Shown here piece after piece: positions 60,840-64,000 of a stretch of 64,000 nucleotides of DNA. Both the position numbers and the translations under genes were made by a program. Positions within the stretch are counted from its first letter, which is position 1; every line of letters starts with the position of its first letter. This stretch comes from JASHPR01 sp963729365. Lineage in GTDB: Bacteria > Actinomycetota > Actinomycetes > Streptosporangiales > Streptosporangiaceae. A model generated the notes under the pieces. That model ran no database searches. It was not told where the DNA came from and worked only from the letters and a program-made list of their open reading frames with translations. The DNA is taken from assembly GCA_963729365.1 (NCBI GenBank), contig CAVSNQ010000016.1, forward strand, positions 124,001 to 188,000, in the 5' to 3' direction.

Positions 60840-63800
60840 ATGCGACCTATCGTGCTGGACATGAACGGGTTCGCCTCGTTCCGCGAGGCGGCCAGGATCG
60901 ACTTCACCGACGCCGAGTTCTTCGCCCTGGTCGGCCCGACCGGGTCGGGCAAGTCGACGGTCATCGACGCGATGACGTTCGCGCTCTACGGCTCGGTGCC
61001 CCGCTGGGGCCGGAAGGGCATGGTCTCCCTCGCGCTCGCGCCCACCACCGCGCGCGGAACGGTCCGGCTCGTCTTCGAGGTCGACGCCCAGCGCTACGTC
61101 GTGGCCCGCGAGCTGCGGCGGATGGGCAGCCAGGTGAACCAGAAGGCCGCGAGCCTGGAGCGGCTGGCCGACCCGCTGGGCCGCGGCGAGCCGGGGGAGC
61201 CGCCGACCGAGGTCCTGGCCAAGGACCTGGCCGGGGTCGGCGAGGCGGTGGAACGGCTGCTCGGGCTGTCTTACGAAGACTTCTGCCAGTGCGTCGTGCT
61301 GCCGCAGGGCCAGTTCGCCGACTTCCTGCACGCCAAGCCCACCGAGCGGCAGGAGATCCTGCTCCGGCTGCTCGGTGCCGAGCACTACCGGCAGATGATG
61401 ATGCGCGCGAACCAGCGCGCCAGCGACGCCGCGAAACGGGCCGAGACCCTGACCGAGACCCTGGCCGCGTTCGGTGACGCCACGGCCGACGCGCAGGACG
61501 CGGCGGCGGCCGCGGAGACCGCCCTGGAGCGGCTGGCCGAGCAGGTGGACGCGGTCCGGCCGCGGCTGCACGCGGCCGATCAGGAACTAGCCACCGCCGA
61601 AGCCGAGCTGGCGCGCCTGGAGCAGGACCGGGCGGCGCTGGCGGCGGTGCGCGTCCCTGACGACGCTTCCGCCCTCGACGCGGACCTGGCCGCCACCCGC
61701 GCCGCCCTCGATCATTCCGAACAGGCCGAGGGAGAGGCGCTGGACACCGACCGCGAGGCGCGTGCGGCGCTGAACGGCGGCCCGGAGCGGGCCCCGCTGG
61801 AGCTCATCCGCCAGCACCGCGCCGAGCGGGACCAGCGCGCCGCCGCCCTGCCGTCGGCACGGGACGACCTGGCCCGGCTGTCCGGGCAGTCCGCCCAGGC
61901 CGAGACCGCGGTGCACGCCGCGGCCGCGGCATTGGAGACCATGCGTGCCCGGCGCGACGCGGCAGCCAGCGCGGCCACCGCCGCTGACCAGCAAGTCCAG
62001 GACCTGAGCGTCGAGCACGCCGCCCTGACCTCGGTCGCGGTACCCGATGGGGTGGACGAGCTCGACGCGCGCCACGACGCCGCCATCGCCGCCGGGGAGC
62101 AGGCGCTGACCACCCTGCAGACCGCGGAGCAGGCCGACACCGACGCCCGGGCGGCTCGCGCCTGCGGGCCCCCGCCGGGGCCGCTGGAGCAGGCCCGGCG
62201 AGACTTGGGCGACCTGGCCGAACTCGCCGCCGCGCAAACCCCGGCCCGGGCCAGCCTGGAACAGGCCCGCGCCGGGAAGGCCGCCGCGCAGGCCGCGCTC
62301 CAGGCCGCCGAGGCCGGCCGCGAGAAGCGGCAGCGCGACGTGGACGAGGCCCGCCGCGCCCACGCGGCGGCCGGGCTCCGGCCGCACCTGGTGCCGGGAG
62401 AGGCCTGCCCGGTGTGCGAGCAGCTGGTCACCGCGCTGCCGGCGCCGCTGGCCGCCCCGGCCATCGACGGCGCGCAGGCGCGTCTCGACGAGGCGGCGGC
62501 CATCGTCGCCGCGGCCCGGAGTGCGGTCAGCGATGCCACCGCGGCCGAGGTGCGGGCCGCCGCCGACCAGGACTCGCTGGCCGGCCAGCGCCAGCGCATG
62601 GTCGCGTCGCTCGCTGCCGCCCAGAAGGGCCCGCTGTCCGGAGCGGACCTGCCGGCCCTGGCCGACGTCCTGGCCGACGAGACCGGCCTGACGGCAGGGG
62701 AGCCGGCCCGGGTGGCGGCGGCGCTGGCCGGGGTGGACGCCACCCTGCAGGCGTGCCGCGAGCTCGACGAGGCCGCGAACGCGGCGGCCGCCGCGGTGCA
62801 CTCGGCACGCGACCGGGCCGGCGCCGCCCGGGCCGCGCTGGACCAGGTGCAGGCCGAGACGGTGACCGCCCGCGCGGTGCTGCGCGACGCGCGCGACCCG
62901 CTGGTCGGGCTCGGCGCGCCCGCGGCCGACGACGTCAGCCTGGCCGCCGCCTGGGCGGAGCTGGTGGCCTGGGCGGGCGGGCTGGCCCAGGCGCGGGAGA
63001 AAGAACTGGCCGAGGCGCGCCAGGCCACGCAGGCCGCCGCGAGCGGGCGGGACAAGGCCCAGGCGCAGTTTGGCCAGGCGGAGGCGGACCTGACCGAACT
63101 GCGCGAGGACGCGAAGCGAGCGGGCCAGGCCGAGCAGAAAGCCGAAGCGCACCTGGCCGGCCTGACCGAACGCATCGCCGAACTCGACGAGCGGCTGCGC
63201 GACGCCCCGGACGCGGCACAGGTCACGGCGCAGCTTGAGCTGCGTGACGAACTCGAGGCTGCGGCGTCAGCGGCCGAGCAGCGGCTGCTCGGCGCGCGCA
63301 CGGCCCGCAGCCAGACCCAGCAGCAGCTGGCCGGGCTCGAACACGCCGAGGCCGCGGCCCGCTCCCGGCTGTCCGCGGCCCGTGATCCGCTGGTCCGGCT
63401 CGGTGCGCCCGCCCTGGACGGGCCGGCCTGCTCAACGGCTGGACCGAACTGCAGACCTGGGCCGCCCGCGAAGCCGCCGCGCGAGACCTGGACCTCGGGC
63501 CCGCCCGGGAGCGCGTCACGGCCGCCCGGGCCGGTGTGCACGAGCTGACCACCCGGCTGAGCGCCGACCTGGCCGCGGGCGGGGTGGAACTCACCCCGGA
63601 GGCGGTGGCGGCGGCCGCGGCCACGGCGGTCGCCACGGCCCTGGAACGGGCCCGCAACGCGACCAGGCGGATCGCGGAACGCCGCGCCGAGGCCGCGGGC
63701 CTGGCCGCCAAACGGGATGCGGCGCAGGGCGAACAGCAGGTGGCCAGGCTGCTCGGCGACCTGCTGCGCTCGGACAAGTTCCCGCGCTGGCTGGTGACCG

Positions 63801-64000
63801 CGGCCGTGGACGCCCTGGTCGCCGAGGCGTCGACCAACCTGGCTGGCCTGACCAGCGACCAGTTCGACCTCACCCACGAAGACGGGGAGTTCTACGTCGT
63901 CGACCACGCCGACGCCGACTCGCGCCGCTCCGTGCGCACCCTGTCCGGCGGCGAGACCTTCCAGGCGTCGCTCGCCCTGGCCCTGGCGCTGTCCTCGCAG
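60840..64000 (+). CDS. sbcC: Exonuclease subunit SbcC (Rad50 homologue), partial and frameshifted
   Basis: An SMC-like ATPase. Walker A G-P-T-G-S-G-K-S-T at 32-40, the Q-loop region V-L-P-Q-G-Q-F-A-D-F-L, long Ala/Glu/Arg-rich coiled coils, and the zinc hook C-P-V-C at 523-526. The starting frame ends at 63548 with nonsense residues, but family sequence continues from about 63422 in a different frame (L-L-N-G-W-T-E-L-Q, R-S-D-K-F-P-R-W-L, L-S-G-G-E-T-F-Q-A-S-L-A-L) to the window end. A one-base loss or two-base gain near 63420 explains it. Twelve bases after sbcD. The Walker B end is outside the window. Confidence 0.87.

Noticed and set aside
61587..63907. Long minus-strand reading frames opposite sbcC
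   Set aside because: Ala/Arg/Ser-rich shadows of the coiled-coil coding region; codon bias supports the plus strand.
1..64000. tRNA or rRNA genes
   Set aside because: No cloverleaf-like segment with a T-loop and acceptor pairing was seen by eye, though a tRNA scan would be needed to exclude one.

Overview
The window is high-G+C DNA from an actinomycete-like bacterium (Actinomycetota). Signs of this are the G/C-rich third codon positions, frequent GTG and TTG starts, TTGACA/TANNNT promoters, an F420-type LLM oxidoreductase and PPOX protein, actinobacterial winged-helix and XRE/phasin-like genes, and an Asp/zinc-finger TnpB. The genus cannot be fixed from sequence alone. Frameshifts in both sbcD and sbcC suggest either a draft or metagenome assembly or real decay.

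Region 1 (1-33.1 kb) is a large catabolic and transport island. It holds a split LIV-type ABC transporter: a lipoprotein binding protein at 2.1 kb, a permease, a permease-ATPase fusion and an ATPase at 16.4-19.9 kb, and a second LivF-like ATPase at 29.6 kb. Around these lie acyl-CoA enzymes: three enoyl-CoA hydratases, two MaoC-type hydratases, a class III CoA transferase, an acyl-CoA dehydrogenase and a small citrate-synthase-family lyase. There is also a set of tricarboxylate enzymes of the methylcitrate-cycle type (PrpF-like, MmgE/PrpD, PrpB/ICL-like, aconitase). Alpha-hydroxyacid enzymes, a LarA-like racemase, two amidohydrolases flanking a Rieske ferredoxin, and two FCD-type GntR regulators complete it. 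Promoters far apart in the island share an unusually conserved spacer, so the blocks probably form one regulon. I infer uptake of a carboxylated compound and its breakdown through CoA thioesters and a branched tricarboxylate. The substrate is unknown.

Region 2 (33.2-38.7 kb) is mixed. It has a small protein divergent from a GntR-type regulator, a TnpB element without TnpA, a second FMN alpha-hydroxyacid oxidase, a small Tudor-like protein and a winged-helix protein.

Region 3 (38.8-51.3 kb) is an exopolysaccharide locus of visibly lower G+C. It encodes a secreted deacetylase carrying four almost identical 771-bp repeats, a nucleotide-sugar dehydrogenase of the WbpA/TviB/WecC group, a hyaluronan-synthase-like processive GT2, a membrane-anchored heparinase II/III-like lyase fused to a deacetylase-like domain, and a LamG lipoprotein. 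Together they look like synthesis, trimming and binding of an aminouronate-containing polymer. I consider this the best candidate for an undescribed system.

Region 4 (51.3-64 kb) has very high G+C and is more housekeeping-like. It contains gene remnants (pepN, winged-helix), YCII and YjbR proteins, an alpha/beta hydrolase, an amidohydrolase, an XRE regulator with a phasin-like partner sharing an operator, a sigma factor fused to a zinc/TM/Pro-Thr tail, and a HerA-like ATPase-SbcD-SbcC DNA-repair operon cut by the window end.
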